Assembly (NCBI RefSeq): GCF_954871325.1
Contig: NC_088778.1
Location: forward strand, 10,425,882 to 10,489,881
Length of the DNA stretch: 64,000 bases
Direction: 5' to 3'
From: Gordionus sp. m RMFG-2023
Lineage: Eukaryota > Nematomorpha > Gordioida > Chordodea > Parachordodidae
The notes under the pieces are model-generated. The model saw nothing but the letters and a program-made list of their open reading frames with translations. It searched no databases and had not been told where the DNA came from. Position numbers and translations under genes: made by a program. Shown one piece after another: positions 1 through 25,067 of the stretch (position 1 is its first letter; each line of letters starts with the position of its first letter).

Positions 1-677
1 AATTTTTTACCCGTTCGCCCATTTTATATAAAAAAATCTTAACCCTTGCAATTAATATATTCATGAAAAGGTTACTTTTATACGTGTAATTAATATATTG
101 TGGCATGATATTTTCATATGTGATTCAATATAAAAAAATTCTTATAGCTGCATATGTATAATATAGTTATATTACAGATTTCATTTGAGGTTGTCGAGAG
201 TAAATTAATGTTATTTAAATCATAAAAATTTCATCTTGTCAAACTTGTAAATAGTTAGTTTAAGTTTTTATTGTCGATGAAAGATTCAAAAGCATATCAA
301 TAATAATGAATATTTAAAACAAATTTTGAAAAATATGACAGATATTATACAAAGTTTAAATAATTAGAAAGATGCATTTTTTGGAAAATTTGCAAAATAA
401 ATAAAATTTAACTGGATATCATTAAAATAGAAAGTATGAAAAATGAATCAAGTAAAGATTTTTGAGAGTATTCGTAAAAATATCAAAGAAAATGGAAAAT
501 TTTTAAATTTCAAAAGCATAAATGTGAAGATAAAATTAATAAAAAAAATGGTGATAAAGCATTTTATAAATGTATATAGCAAACAAAAGTCAAATTTAAA
601 TGTGGTTATTTGATGTCAGTGCTGAAATAAATGTGTTATAAAAAATATTGAATAATTTCTTGTATCTCTTTCCCAAC
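1..677. other. 3' flank of the poly(A)-binding protein gene
   Basis: AT-rich sequence downstream of the PABP stop codon, which ends at 678 on the minus strand. It should hold the 3' UTR. The only AATAAA-type signal I noticed on the minus strand is at about 267-272, some 400 bases past the stop, and I cannot show that it is used. No open frame or repeat is supported here. Confidence 0.4.
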
Positions 678-14030
<13,353 letters not shown>

Positions 14031-14827
14031 ATCTAAATTATCTTATCTTATATATATAAAAAATTTGAAAAAGTGATAAAATGAAGGAAATTATCGATAT
14101 GTAAATAAAAATTACCAACCTAACCCTATTTCAATTTAAACAAAATTATAATTAACTTTTAAATTTTTAGAACGACATTATAGAACGTTGAAAATTATAT
14201 TCTAAAAATATCATAACAAATTTTTATATTGTAACACAATATTACGTAACAAAAACAGAAATGGAATAATTGTAAATTTTTATGACAAAAAAAGTTATAA
14301 TATATAAATTTGATATTCAAATAAAATATTTTATAAACAAAATATCCAGAAATCGCAATAACAAAACAAAAGATGAAACCATTTTCCTTGAAATATTTAT
14401 TTGTGTAAATTTCAGTTTTAGAAAATTAACCTTAAAATATAAATATTTCTACCCATATCTAGGTTAACAAAATTACAAATGCCCTCTCCAGGCCCGATTC
14501 TAATTTCACCCTTTGGGGAAGAAGGGTTGACAAAAATTGGCGGAAGAGGGCAGTTAAAAAAGAATTTCTCAACACCATGAACGAATATTTAAGTTATTTG
14601 AACACAAAATTAAAATATACGATTTTATTTGAAATATCACATATAAAAATAAACAATGATCAAATATGTTTACAAAATAAGATGGAAGATAAGAATAGAC
14701 TTATAACTGGAAAAAAATATGAAAATATTTATAACATAATATAATTTTATGTCAATGATTGAGAAGTATAAAATAAAACTAATATAAAATAAAGCATTAA
14801 CAATTGGTTGAGATGAAATTCAAATAC
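14031..14827. other. 5' flank of the PABP gene
   Basis: AT-rich DNA that must contain the PABP promoter (transcription runs toward lower coordinates). A TATATATATAA stretch near 14050 is the only TATA-like string, and its role is unproven. A short GC-richer patch at 14480-14560 may be an old repeat end. Confidence 0.35.
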
Positions 14828-15148
14828 CTTGAAAACATTGGCGTACACAGCGGGGGGGGGGGGACACCTCCCCAAGACAAAAAATGCAGATGCCGGATTA
14901 TATTTTTCAAAAATATTATTGTTAATATTAATTTATATTTGTTAATATTTATTCCTATCTCATATATATATATATATTTAATTACATTTATTTATCACAT
15001 TCATCTACTAAGTTATTTTATCAATCAATTTCGATTTCAAGTTTTCCTTGGCGTAATTTACCTATTATTTTCAAATTTTAGTGGCATAATATTTATCTAA
15101 ATTTTTAGTCAAATAATAATTATCTCTGAAACTCCTTGTCCAACAGGA

Positions 15149-15902
15149 AGAAAGAAATTTCAAGCTTGTCCAACGAGATCGAGTCTCCGCCACAGTAACA
15201 GCTATTATGGAGTTAGAAGAGCCGATTATTAATGCTATTACTGAAATATCACAATGGCTTGAAAGAAATATTTCCTCCAAAGCAAGAAAATTATTGGATT
15301 CAATACTTATTCCAAATTTATTTTCTCGTTAGAATGTATTATTTAATTATACAACTAATTTATGTAATACTTTTCAAAAACATAACATTGACTTGATTAA
15401 TAAGATGAGAATAGCGGAGAGCATTTTATTAGAACTCAAGGAAATTAGAGCTAATGTTGTTGAAGAATTTCATATTTTATATGTTATGGTTGAGTCAAAA
15501 GCAGAGCTATACGTGTTTAATATTTGTCCCCCTCGACTTGCAGCAAGCAAGCTCATCGTCAAAACATTAATATAGGATCAGTAGAAGAGTATTATAAAAC
15601 AAATGTTTCCTCTCCCAACCTTTTTCATATGGTGATAGAAAAAAAAATAGTGATAGAAAAAAAATATGAATATTTGTTATGATTTATCATGAAGATGTTA
15701 AAATATCTAATGATGCCTTATTAGCTGAATAACTATGATTAAAAGATTAACTATGGTTGATACAGTCCCAAAAAATGCTATGGATGCTTTTTATTTCAAA
15801 CACATTTTATTATACTCCACCAATGTATTAAAATGGTTATATATATTAGCAGCTCTTTAGTAAACTAATGAGAGAACATTCACTTTTTTAAGAAGTGTTT
15901 AG
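15149..15902 (+). pseudogene. hAT transposase remnant (52 kDa repressor-like type)
   Basis: Several frames together show the order expected of a hAT transposase C-terminal half. TAIMELEEPIINAI is near 15190, followed by a segment with CPPRLAASK near 15530 (the usual PR.aGRQ region). The dimerisation region MVDTVPKN...LYILAAL...TNERTFTFLRSV is at about 15748-15902. Two stop codons lie inside the dimerisation region and several frameshifts are present, so it is dead. Confidence 0.65.
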
Positions 15903-16426
15903 TTTGTACTTAATCTTTTAGGTTTTGAATGTTAGAAGTTTAGTTAACATTATTATTATTATTAATTTGGTTCTCTATTCAAATTTATATTTCAAATATT
16001 AGATTATAATTTTAATTAATATTATTACGATTAATTTTGTTCGCCATGCAAATTTATAATTTTGAATTTGTTATGAAAAAGGATTTTTAATGGCTAGCAA
16101 AAAATATATAAATGAGCTTTCATCGTATGCAAATAAATATAATTATTTTAAAAATGTCTATGAATATGAATATTTTAAATTATAGTTGAAAAAGAAATAT
16201 ATAATTTTTCATTACTTATTTTTATGATGAATTTTTACGAAATTATAATTTTTTTGATATATTAAAAGTGGAATAAAATAAAAAGAATTGAAATAAAAGA
16301 GAATCATTTTTGGGTATTCAGTAAGATTACCAAATTCAATAATTTATATATATTGCCTTATGTTCAGTCTCTCCCACTAGCCTCAGCAATATAAATATCA
16401 ATCCCATATTGGTACAAGAAGAATAA

Positions 16427-16724
16427 CAGAACCTTGCAGAGGTACCATTTGCAGGACACGGCCCAGATTTTTTTTAAAAAATTTTTCCGGCCCGGGTTTT
16501 TTTAAAAAAAATTTTCAGGCCCGGCCTGGTTTTTGATTTTTATAGCTAATAATGGCGATTTCAAATATTTGGTTTAAAAATATACAGCTCGGGCCGGATA
16601 TATTTTCTAAAAAAGATTTCAGGCCCAGCCCGGGTGTTTCTTTAAAAAAAATTACCGGCCCGGCCCGGGTATATTTAAAAAAATTAAAATACGCTCCGGC
16701 TCGGGGGCCGGACCTGCAAGTCTG
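16427..16724. mobile_element. Short GGCCCGG-family element nested in a hAT
   Basis: CAGAACCTTGCAGAGGTACC at the left and GGGGCCGGACCTGCAAGTCTG at the right are diverged forms of the CAGAGACCTGCAGAGG terminus. Between them are GGCCCGG motifs and A/T spacers. At about 300 bases it is the shortest complete copy in the window, and no duplication survives. Confidence 0.7.
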
Positions 16725-17308
16725 TGAAAAACATACCTATGAAATATAACATCTGAAAGTAGATTGAATGATTTGGATCTTTTGAATATTTGAAGACATT
16801 TAACGCCAAGCAAGGATTGATAATTTAAAAATTAGCTCAAAACATACAAAATACAATTATTCCTATTGTGTATTAATTTATATTTCCAACATTTAAATTT
16901 TTTATACTTTATATATTTTAAAAGCTCAAAAAATTCAAATTTCAATTTTGGGTCATTTAAGTGATTCATATCATGGGTTATATTCACTTTATATTTTATA
17001 ATTCACATTTATTTTATAGTTTTTCAATGCCGGTTTATATATATAATTTTTTAAATTCACATTAGTTTAAAATTGTGTATTAGAAAAGTTATTAATCCTA
17101 ACCTAATAAATTTATGCTTAGTATTTTTAATTAACAATATTATTTCTTAAAAAATTTATTATCCCCCCCCCCAGACCAAATTCCTGTGTACGCGCCTGCT
17201 TGAAAACATTTCCAGAATTAAGAGGTTCGGTTATGTTCTTTCTATGTCCTAACATAACCAAGTTATTCTTTCTTATATCACTACTCGAACGTTTATCTGA
17301 ATAACTCT

Positions 17309-17602
17309 TGTAGAATAACATGAATTATGTGCCGGTGAATAATAAATATGTTTTATTAACTTTATTAAATAAAAAATATATTTTATTAACTAACTTCTTT
17401 TTCTTTTCTTAAGGTATATATACATTTTCTAAAATATAAATTAGAATATAAAACGAAATACAAAAAAGTAAAATAATATAAAAAAAGTAAGGTTACGCCG
17501 TTTATAAAATAAAATTAGATTATAACACATAATAAAAATCAAATAATAAAAATTAGATTACAAAAATATATAATAAGATTAAGAAATTAGAATAACGCAA
17601 CA
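17309..17602 (-). repeat. 3' LTR of the Ty3-type element
   Basis: 294 bases from TGTAGAATAACA to AACGCAACA on the plus strand, matching the other LTR except at about two positions. The near identity implies recent insertion. Confidence 0.95.
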
Positions 17603-17616
17603 TTCTCCCTCTTCTG
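17603..17616 (-). other. Polypurine tract
   Basis: On the element strand, AGAAGAGGGAGAA directly abuts the 3' LTR. This is the expected site of plus-strand DNA priming. Confidence 0.85.
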
Positions 17617-18021
17617 ATAATTTCATCGGAGAAGACACAGAGAGTTTGTTGTCCAAGTGGTTTATCGTTTTGGTAATCAAGTTGTATCACAAATCATCAT
17701 AACGTTGGCTTGTCCCAATCGTTGGTTTGATCAATTCGATTTTGCACGTTGGTTTGTTTAATCACAAGCTTGATATCCATATCGTAAATTGTCTCCATTA
17801 ATCATAGCTTTTTGATAGTACTCAATTGTTATTATCATTTTTCCAAAATTGTTATTATCATAAATAAGTTGCGAATAAGAAATAATAGTTCATCATAAGA
17901 ATAAATGAAGAATGATAAATCAATAAGATTGTTATATTTTTAGCGTTTTAATTTTTTGCGTTTTAATATAAGCGTTTTAATTTTTAATTTAGTTTATGCA
18001 ATTTAACATTTATTTTATATT

Positions 18022-21000
18022 TTAAGTTACATAGTCTTTTAAATAAGCAGGTTTTTTTTTTATTCGCCCAGGTCTAGAGATAGGTGTTATATCGTTATTA
18101 TCAGTAATTTTTATATTTTTGTCCATACTTCCCTCCTTAAAAGAATCCTTAGAGTCATAGTTAATAATTGTGTTAAAACAGTTTCTAATTCTTATTTGAT
18201 CTAAATGTCTCCTCAAAATACCTTTCTCTGTCTTAATTTGGAACATCATATCACTTTCTTTATGTGTGATAATACCTTTGCACCATTTATCATCACCTTG
18301 TATTTTATACCAAACAAAATCTCCTACATTAAAAGTTCTATTTCGTGGTAAAGTAACATTTATTTTATTCTCCTTCTCCTCCATCGGTTTTAATAAGTCC
18401 CATTTAATTCTAATATCTCGATTAAACATTCTCTGTGATGGTGTAACTCCTGTAGTATCATTACGCGTATTTCTGTAATTAAGTAAAAATTTGCTAAGTG
18501 CGATATCTGGGTCTATTTTAATATTCCTTTTCATATGTGTTTTGAACGTTCTAACCATGCGTTCAACCTGGCCATTGGATTGCTGGTGATAAGCAGATGT
18601 AAGCACATGTTTAATACCAAAGTTGTTGCAAAATTTTTCAAAATCGTTACTCGTAAAGTTAGTGCCGTTATCAGTAACTATAGTTTCAGGTATTCCATAT
18701 AGCGAAATAGTTTTAAAGATTTCTTTTAAAGTAACATCAGTCGTAATATTTTTAACAGGAATAATAATTGGAAATTTGCTGTAGGCATTGACTATTATCA
18801 ACCAATTTTTTGTGAAAAACGGACCCGCATAATCTATATGTATCCTTTCAAACGGTTAGGTTGCCGAAACCCATGGTTTTTGTATCTTTATAGGATTATC
18901 ATGATATATATTACAATCGTCACAACTTTTCACTTCCATAACGATATCATTATTTATACCAGGCCACCACATGTAATCTTTGGCTAAGGATTTGATTTTT
19001 CCTGCTCCCAAGTGACCTTCATGTAATGACTGTAGTATAGTTTTTCTCATAGAAGACGGAATTATGATTTTGTTGCTTTTGTAAAGACAATCTTTAATTA
19101 TACTTAATTCTAATTCAATGTTTTTATAAATATTATTCATTATAGGTCTGTTGTTATTAATATCATTTATGACTTGTTTTAATTCCGTATCTTTCAAAGT
19201 TTCATCACGAATTTGATCAAAGTTAATAGGTAAATCCTCATATTCATTTATAATGGTTACATTTTCAATAGTTTCATCACGACATTCTTGTGGTAATCTC
19301 GAAAGGCAATAAGGAACAACATTATATTTACCGGCTTTATACTTTATATTAAAATCATATCCTCCTAATGTAATATTCCACTTCTGGAGTCTTAACGACA
19401 TGGTGCTATTATCCTTAAGACCCTTGGTGAAGATGTGAACTAGAGGCTTATGGTCAGTAATAATTGTAAATTTTGTGCCGATTAAATATTCCTGAAATCT
19501 CTTTATGGCGAACATTATAGCGAGAGCCTCACGCTCAATATTGGTATAGTTCATTTCAGATTTTAATAAAGTTCTCGACGCGAAAGCTATAGGTTTTTCT
19601 TTACCATCTTTTTCAATATGAAATAGTACAGCTCCTAAACCACATTTTGATGCGTCAGTGGCTATCCCTATAGGTAATTCAGGGTTAAAATATGTCAAAG
19701 CAGGTGGAAGACTAATTAACTTCTTTAGATCATTAAAACATTTAGAGTGTTCTAGGTTCCAAGCCCATTTTTCTTTGTTGACAATCTTATAAAGAGGATC
19801 GGCAATTTCCGCAAAATTGTTCAAAAATTTTCTATAGTAGCCAGCCATTCCCAGAAATGTTGATAATTCAGCAGCTGATTTTGGTTCTGGCATATTAATT
19901 ATTGCTTCAATTTTGTCGTGATTAGCATGAATCCCCTTAGCGTCAATATCATGACCCAGGAACCTCACTTTGTTTGTAAAGAACACACTTTTATTAAAGT
20001 TAGGTATTAGCCCATACGATGATATCCTATCAAATACTTTTTTTATGTTGTTTAGGTGGGCTTCATCGTTTTTTCCAGTTATAAGTAAATCATCAATATA
20101 AAATATAACGTCATCCATATCACCGAAGATTTGATCCATAATCTGTTGAAAAATTGCAGATGAGGTCTTAAGCCCAAAAGGAAGTCTAGTAAATTGGTAA
20201 TATCCCTTATGCGTAGATATGGTTAAAATATTTCTGCAACTTTTATCAATTGGAATCTGTAAGAAAGCATTTTTAAAGTCAATCTTCGTAAATTTCTTTC
20301 CTTCCGAAAGTTTAGCAATTAGATCATTAATTCGTGGTAGAGGGTATCTAAAGTCTTCTAGAGCTGGGTTTACAGTATCCTTAAAATCAGCGCAAAGCCT
20401 AATGCTCCCATCTTCTTTGTAGACAGCGGTAACAGGACTTGCCCATCGGACATCATTCACCGGCTCAATAATTTTATCATGTATCCATTTTTTAAGTTCA
20501 TTACTAACAAGATTAATTTTTGAATAAGGGATACGTCTAGGCGGTATAATTTTAGGTTGGGCATCACTTCTTAAATGTAACTTGACACTTGCTTTGTTGA
20601 TTGGCCCATTAGTTAATTTCGATTCACACTCTTTAATCAATTTTTTTATTTCATCTTCGTAATTAGTGTCAATATTTGCTATAAATTTATTTAAAATATT
20701 TTTGAAAGCATTGATCCACGTACGTCCCAACAAGGCATTTTTACTTGATTCAACCACTACCGCTTGTAAATATTTGGAAATACCATCATAAGTCACTTTA
20801 ACTTGAGTAGTTCCTATGATTTTGATTAAATTCCCATCATAAGCAGTGAGTTGTAGCTCGGATTTCTTAAGATCTCTAATACCAAGTTTTTTAGCCAGAC
20901 CATGAGGTATAATAGTGTATTTGGATCCAGTGTCCACTTGCATACAAGTAACAATGTCGTTTACTTTTAAAGTAGTCATAAAAGCGTTATCTTTGTCATT

Positions 21001-21609
21001 AATCATATCGCCAGATAAATTGTTGACATTAAAATCATTATCATCTTTGTTCTTTGTAGAGTCGCCTTTTTCTTCAATAATTTCTTCAATATTCATGTTG
21101 TAATCATTATTGTATTGTATTTGCTTTCTATTATTTTCGTCGCCACTTCTATAATTATTTGAGTTGTTGTTATATTGTATTTGCTTTCTCTGATTATTAT
21201 CATTACCTCTATAATTATTTGAGTTGTTGTTATATTGTATTTGCTTTCTCTGATTATTATCATTACCTCTATAATTATTTGAATTGTTGTAATAAGATTG
21301 GTAATTGTTACGATTTCCGTCACCGTATTGGATTTGTTTTCTTTGATTATTATCATACCATGTATTATTTCTACCATAATTCGATTGATTATTATTATTA
21401 TAGCGATAATTGTTATAGTTATAATTGTTATAATTATCGTGGTATCGCGAATTATTATTACCATAATTGTATCTAAAATTATTATTGTAATTCCCATTTC
21501 TATATCTATTTTCATAATTATTTCTAAAATTATTTCTAAAATTATTATCATTTCTACTGCAAAATTTTTTATCTTTATGGGACTTTTTATCATTATTTAT
21601 ATAACTCAT
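18022..21609 (-). pseudogene. pol: Ty3 pol polyprotein (PR-RT-RNaseH-IN) with one in-frame stop
   Basis: One frame from 21609 to 18022, broken only by a stop codon at 18858-18856 between the zinc-binding part and the catalytic core of integrase. Order: about 185 residues of Asn/Tyr/Arg-rich nucleic-acid-binding sequence with three copies of an NNQRKQIQY-containing repeat; protease (DTGSKYTIIP); reverse transcriptase (FYIDDLL); RNase H (ATDASKCGLGAVLF); integrase HHCC (HEGHLGAGK ... CDDC); then, past the stop, the DDE core (IDYAGPF, VTDNGTNF, NGQVERMVRTFK) and a C-terminal domain. The N-terminal portion lacks CCHC knuckles. The stop may be a simple nonsense mutation; readthrough cannot be excluded. 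Confidence 0.93.
21105..21290. repeat. 60-base tandem repeat in the pol N-terminus
   Basis: Three near-identical direct copies, each encoding NNQRKQIQY plus an Asn/Ser-rich spacer on the minus strand. The repeat keeps the frame open. Confidence 0.85.
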
Positions 21610-21661
21610 TATCCTCAGACTTAATATTACTAAAGTCCAGTTTCACCCCTAATTCCACCAT

Positions 21662-22114
21662 CTAATTCAATGTAAGGTCAAAATTTTTGGAGAATTTGTA
21701 TTTGATCTTATCGTTTAAGGTAGATGTCCGTAATTTCTCTTTTAATCTACTATCGTCCAAAAAATTACATTTCTTATGAAGTTTCGATACTCTAATGTAC
21801 CACAGCATAAAACTCTCTGATGAGTTTTGTTGAAGAAGATTAAATTTATTAATTAAAGTATTTAAATTTAGCGCTGGTAATAGATAGGTTAACTTTTTAA
21901 TCACAATTTTAAGATCTAAAATATCGGTATCAGAACAAATTGCCTTAATGTCGTCAAAAACTTCGTCTGATAAATTATTAAGCAAAGTATTAATTTTAAT
22001 AGAGTCCGATAATGTACTGGTCGAAAAGTAATTTAATATTCTGTCTAAATAAATTTCAGTAAGAGGACCCACTAACTTAGGAATCTTATGTGTAAATTCT
22101 TGTTTAATTTCCAT
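21662..22114 (-). CDS. gag: Ty3 gag (capsid-like) protein, 150 aa
   Basis: Open frame just upstream of pol in the element. It is mostly helical and Leu/Lys/Asp-rich, with segments such as LNTLINKFNLLQQNSSESF and RLKEKLRTSTL typical of retrotransposon capsid C-terminal regions. No zinc knuckle is present; the nucleic-acid-binding part appears to be in the pol frame instead. The gag stop at 21664-21662 and the opening of the pol frame (about 21632) do not overlap, so a conventional frameshift within an overlap is not possible here. Assignment is by position and composition. Confidence 0.7.
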   Translation of the reverse strand: MEIKQEFTHKIPKLVGPLTEIYLDRILNYFSTSTLSDSIKINTLLNNLSDEVFDDIKAICSDTDILDLKIVIKKLTYLLPALNLNTLINKFNLLQQNSSESFMLWYIRVSKLHKKCNFLDDSRLKEKLRTSTLNDKIKYKFSKNFDLTLN

Positions 22115-22189
22115 ATTTAATTAATAAGACACGTAAATAAGCAATTATAACATTTATTATTTTATTAATCCAAGTTTTGGTATAACTAT

Positions 22190-22426
22190 TTATGATTTAA
22201 CGAATATACAAATTAATTCAATGAAATCACTATCGCCGTAAATATAGTGTTTCCCGTTTAATAATTCAAAACAATTTATCATGTCTCTTAAATTCATAAA
22301 TTCAAACAGTACATCCTCCGTACCGTTTATCCTATAAAAGTTGACATCGGAATTATAAGTTAACTCAAATAAAATATCGTAGATGGAAATTTGATGGGGT
22401 ACATTTAGTAGTTTGAAGGCGAACAT
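22190..22426 (-). CDS. Small open frame upstream of gag in the Ty3 element, 78 aa
   Basis: ATG-initiated frame of 78 residues between the primer site and gag, in a different frame from gag. It begins MFAFKLLNVPHQISIYD and contains DVLFEFMNLRDMINCFELL. I do not recognise the family. It could be the displaced N-terminus of gag after a frameshift, or a separate leader protein. The low number of other mutations in this element argues that it is not a chance relic. Confidence 0.45.
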   Translation of the reverse strand: MFAFKLLNVPHQISIYDILFELTYNSDVNFYRINGTEDVLFEFMNLRDMINCFELLNGKHYIYGDSDFIELICIFVKS

Positions 22427-22590
22427 AATTGATGAAAATAATTTTGAAATGACTTACCCTTTTTTTATCCATCTTATATAGAATTGTTTGTACCATTTTA
22501 TAATTTTTTTTATTAACCATATTTACAAAGGGAAAAAAATTTTATTTTTAAAAAAAATTTCCATAAGGCGAGTTTCTTTTGCCAAAACTG

Positions 22591-22599
22591 GAGGCACCA
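22591..22599 (-). other. Primer-binding site
   Basis: On the element strand, TGGTGCCTC directly follows the 5' LTR, the usual place and TGG start for a tRNA primer-binding site. The tRNA is not identified. Confidence 0.7.
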
Positions 22600-22893
22600 T
22601 TTAGAATAACATGAATTATGTGCCGGTGAATAATAAATATGTTTTATTAACTTTATTAAATAAAAAATATATTTTATTAACTAACTTCTTTTTCTTTTCT
22701 TAAGGTATATATACATTTTCTAAAATATAAATTAGAATATAAAACGAAATACAAAAAAGTAAAAGAATATAAAAAAAGTAAGGTTACGCCGTTTATAAAA
22801 TAAAATTAGATTATAACACATAATAAAAATCAAATAATAAAAATTAGATTACAAAAATATATAATAAGATTAAGAAATTAGAATAACGCAACA
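22600..22893 (-). repeat. 5' LTR of the Ty3-type element
   Basis: 294 bases, ending in AACGCAACA on the plus strand next to ACTCT. It differs from the other LTR at the second base of its outer motif and at one internal T/G site. Confidence 0.95.
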
Positions 22894-22898
22894 ACTCT

Positions 22899-23407
22899 CT
22901 TTAATGGTTTAAAGTTGACTCACAACTCGATGTGGATGATCCAAAATGATACGGAATATTTGAAAAACATTTGGAAATGCATTTTTGTATGGGTATAGAA
23001 ATTTAACAAAATCTGATGTAACCATTTTTATAATTTTCTAAACTTTTAACAAATAATTTTTTAACAATCTTAATAGATTGCTAAATATCGCCCAATATTA
23101 TATAAATAATACTTATTCTGAATAATTTCCTGCTATCTTTTTAATAATTTAAGAAGGTTAGACATTTTTAACACATATTCATTCCAAAACAATGCTATAT
23201 TATTCGATTAATTGTAAATGAAGGGGATTTTTAATTTATTTCATGTTCTAAGTAATAACTCTTTTACATTCAGAATTTTTTGATAGTTAATTATAGAGTA
23301 TTGATAATTTAAATTATTAAATATATAAAGGGAGTACCATTATAATTAAAAACGTGCATTTATTAATGTAGGAAGGTGGAAATTATTTAGGGGTGGGGGG
23401 AGGGGTA
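22899..23407. other. AT-rich spacer between Ty3 and hAT elements
   Basis: No open frame, inverted termini or tandem repeat recognised. The last 30 bases are G-rich (GGGGTGGGGGGAGGGG) next to the hAT insertion. Confidence 0.4.
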
Positions 23408-24844
23408 GGTATAGGCAGCGTCTACATGGCCGGGAAGGGGGAGGGTAGGAGACAAATGCCTCCAAAATATATTAGCATTTTTGGGGGTAGGTATCGATTT
23501 TAAGGGGTTGATATTAATTTTTTGGGGGTAGGCATTATTTTTTTGGGGGTAGGTATTGATTTTTGGTGGGTAATTTTTGATTTGAATTATAATCTTTTTT
23601 TAATCCATTAATTGATACGATTATGATGGTTATCGTTTGATTTTCTGAAAAATGTCAATTAAAGTAAAGATATTTGTCAATTAATAAATAATATAAATTT
23701 TCTTTGTCAACGATTTTCATTTAGCATTTTATCAAGTTAATATTTACACATTTCCTATTTGGTACTTTTCTTAGAGGTTAATATATTTATATTATGTTTT
23801 TTAATAAATTTATAGATTTTAGCAGGATAAATTTTAGGTAATTTTTTGAGTCATGCATAAAAACATATATCAGCAAGCAAAGAATAATAAAAAACATAAT
23901 ATGTAAAAAATTATATTATAATAATTATTTCTTTCTAGATGCCAAGTAACAAAACCATATTTAAAGTTAAGTGCAATATTAAAAATTGCAAAACTTCTAA
24001 AATAAGAAGTGACAAGATACATGAACATTATAAACATAAACATCCTCATGTCAAGATATGAAATTTACAAAGGTAGCCATCAAAAGAGATAATAATAATT
24101 GGGTATCTTTAAATTGTGATATTCCATATAATATCACAAATGGAGTTGAAACCCAGTTGCAAAAAAAGACAATAACATCTTACTTCCAAAAAGTAATATT
24201 TTTATTTATTATTGTAACTATAAATTTGTGAATTAATAGAAACTGATTTAAAATTTTACCAGAATAATATTAATATTAAAGTAGTCAGGGTATAGAGAAA
24301 ATAAATTATATATATTATTATTTAATGTTTTTTAACTGTTTATCACACTATTTTTATATCTATATATACTTTATAAAGTTCAATTTAACAATATGTTTAA
24401 TAAGTTAATAATAATAATTTAAAACCAAAGTATTAAAAAAACTTATTAAGTTAATATAATGTAGTAAAATAAGGTAATGTTAATTTCTAGGAATTTTTAA
24501 ATTTAAATCTTTTCATCTTTAATTGAATTAAGACTTCAAATTCTTTTACTTTTTTTAAATATAAATCTTATAAAATATGATTTGGAATCAACTATTTTCA
24601 AAATGTTATCTGTGTGAGTTTCATCCCCTTTATTTACATTATGTGTTATATTAGGTATGTTTATTATCATTGTTTTATTTAGCTATTAGAATTTCTTTAG
24701 ATAATATACTTTCATCATGAATTTCACAATTTTATTTATACTTAATATTGTTTTTATTTTTATAGTCATTATAATATTGTTTTATGATTTCTTCATGTGA
24801 TCGCAGTTTTATATTAATCTGCATCTATCATGCCTATGAATCTT

Positions 24845-25040
24845 TCAAGTATATTTTAAAAATGTTTTTACATGATCTAACAAAGTCATATTGATGTTTA
24901 TGATTATTGCGTTCAAAATATGTGAATTCCCTTTGTATTCTACATTCACTTGTGCTTTACCTATTACTTGTATCATCTTTCCATTGTAACCTGATAACTT
25001 TATGTTGGACTTCATAATATTTTTAATACCTGTTTTCTCA
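24845..25040 (-). pseudogene. Fragment of Ty3 protease inside the hAT
   Basis: A minus-strand fragment reads GIKNIMKSNIKLSGYNGKMI then QVIGKAQVNVEYKG. It parallels the protease region of the Ty3 element at 17309-22893 (GIRDLKKSELQLTAYDGNLI, then KIIGTTQVKVTYDG). No LTRs or other pol parts accompany it. It is either a retrotransposon relic inside the hAT or a fragment captured by it. Confidence 0.7.
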
Positions 25041-25067
25041 ATCATGTATTCATGTAGAATTAAAACA

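Larger units (their letters stand above)
14836..17198 (+). mobile_element. Decayed autonomous hAT transposon, 8-base TSD
   Basis: Inverted ends contain GGCGTACACAGCGGGGGG on the left and CCCCCCAGACC...CTGTGTACGCGCCTG on the right. The flanks share CTTGAAAA (14828-14835 and 17199-17206); identity continues for four more bases (CATT), so the left border could also be 14840. The interior carries remains of a plus-strand transposase (15149-15902) and a nested GGCCCGG element at 16427. Confidence 0.78.
17309..22893 (-). mobile_element. Ty3-type LTR retrotransposon, nearly intact and young
   Basis: Two 294-base LTRs differ at only two positions by eye. They run TG...CA (the 5' LTR start is altered) and are flanked by the 5-base duplication ACTCT (17304-17308 and 22894-22898). 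In element order the 5' LTR is at 22600-22893, followed by a primer site, a small open frame, gag, a pol frame, a polypurine tract and the 3' LTR at 17309-17602. PR-RT-RNaseH-IN order places it in Ty3/gypsy. There is no envelope frame. Confidence 0.96.

Noticed and set aside
14804-15100. 98-residue frame beginning before the hAT left end
   Set aside because: It crosses the element boundary and a poly-G run, is Ile/Tyr-rich and has no recognisable domain.
21093-21593. Ile-rich frames over the pol N-terminus
   Set aside because: Other-frame readings of the AAT/TAT-rich repeat encoding the Asn/Tyr region; composition artefacts.
17309-22893. Endogenous retrovirus with envelope
   Set aside because: No envelope frame exists between integrase and the 3' LTR; only gag and pol-type coding is present.
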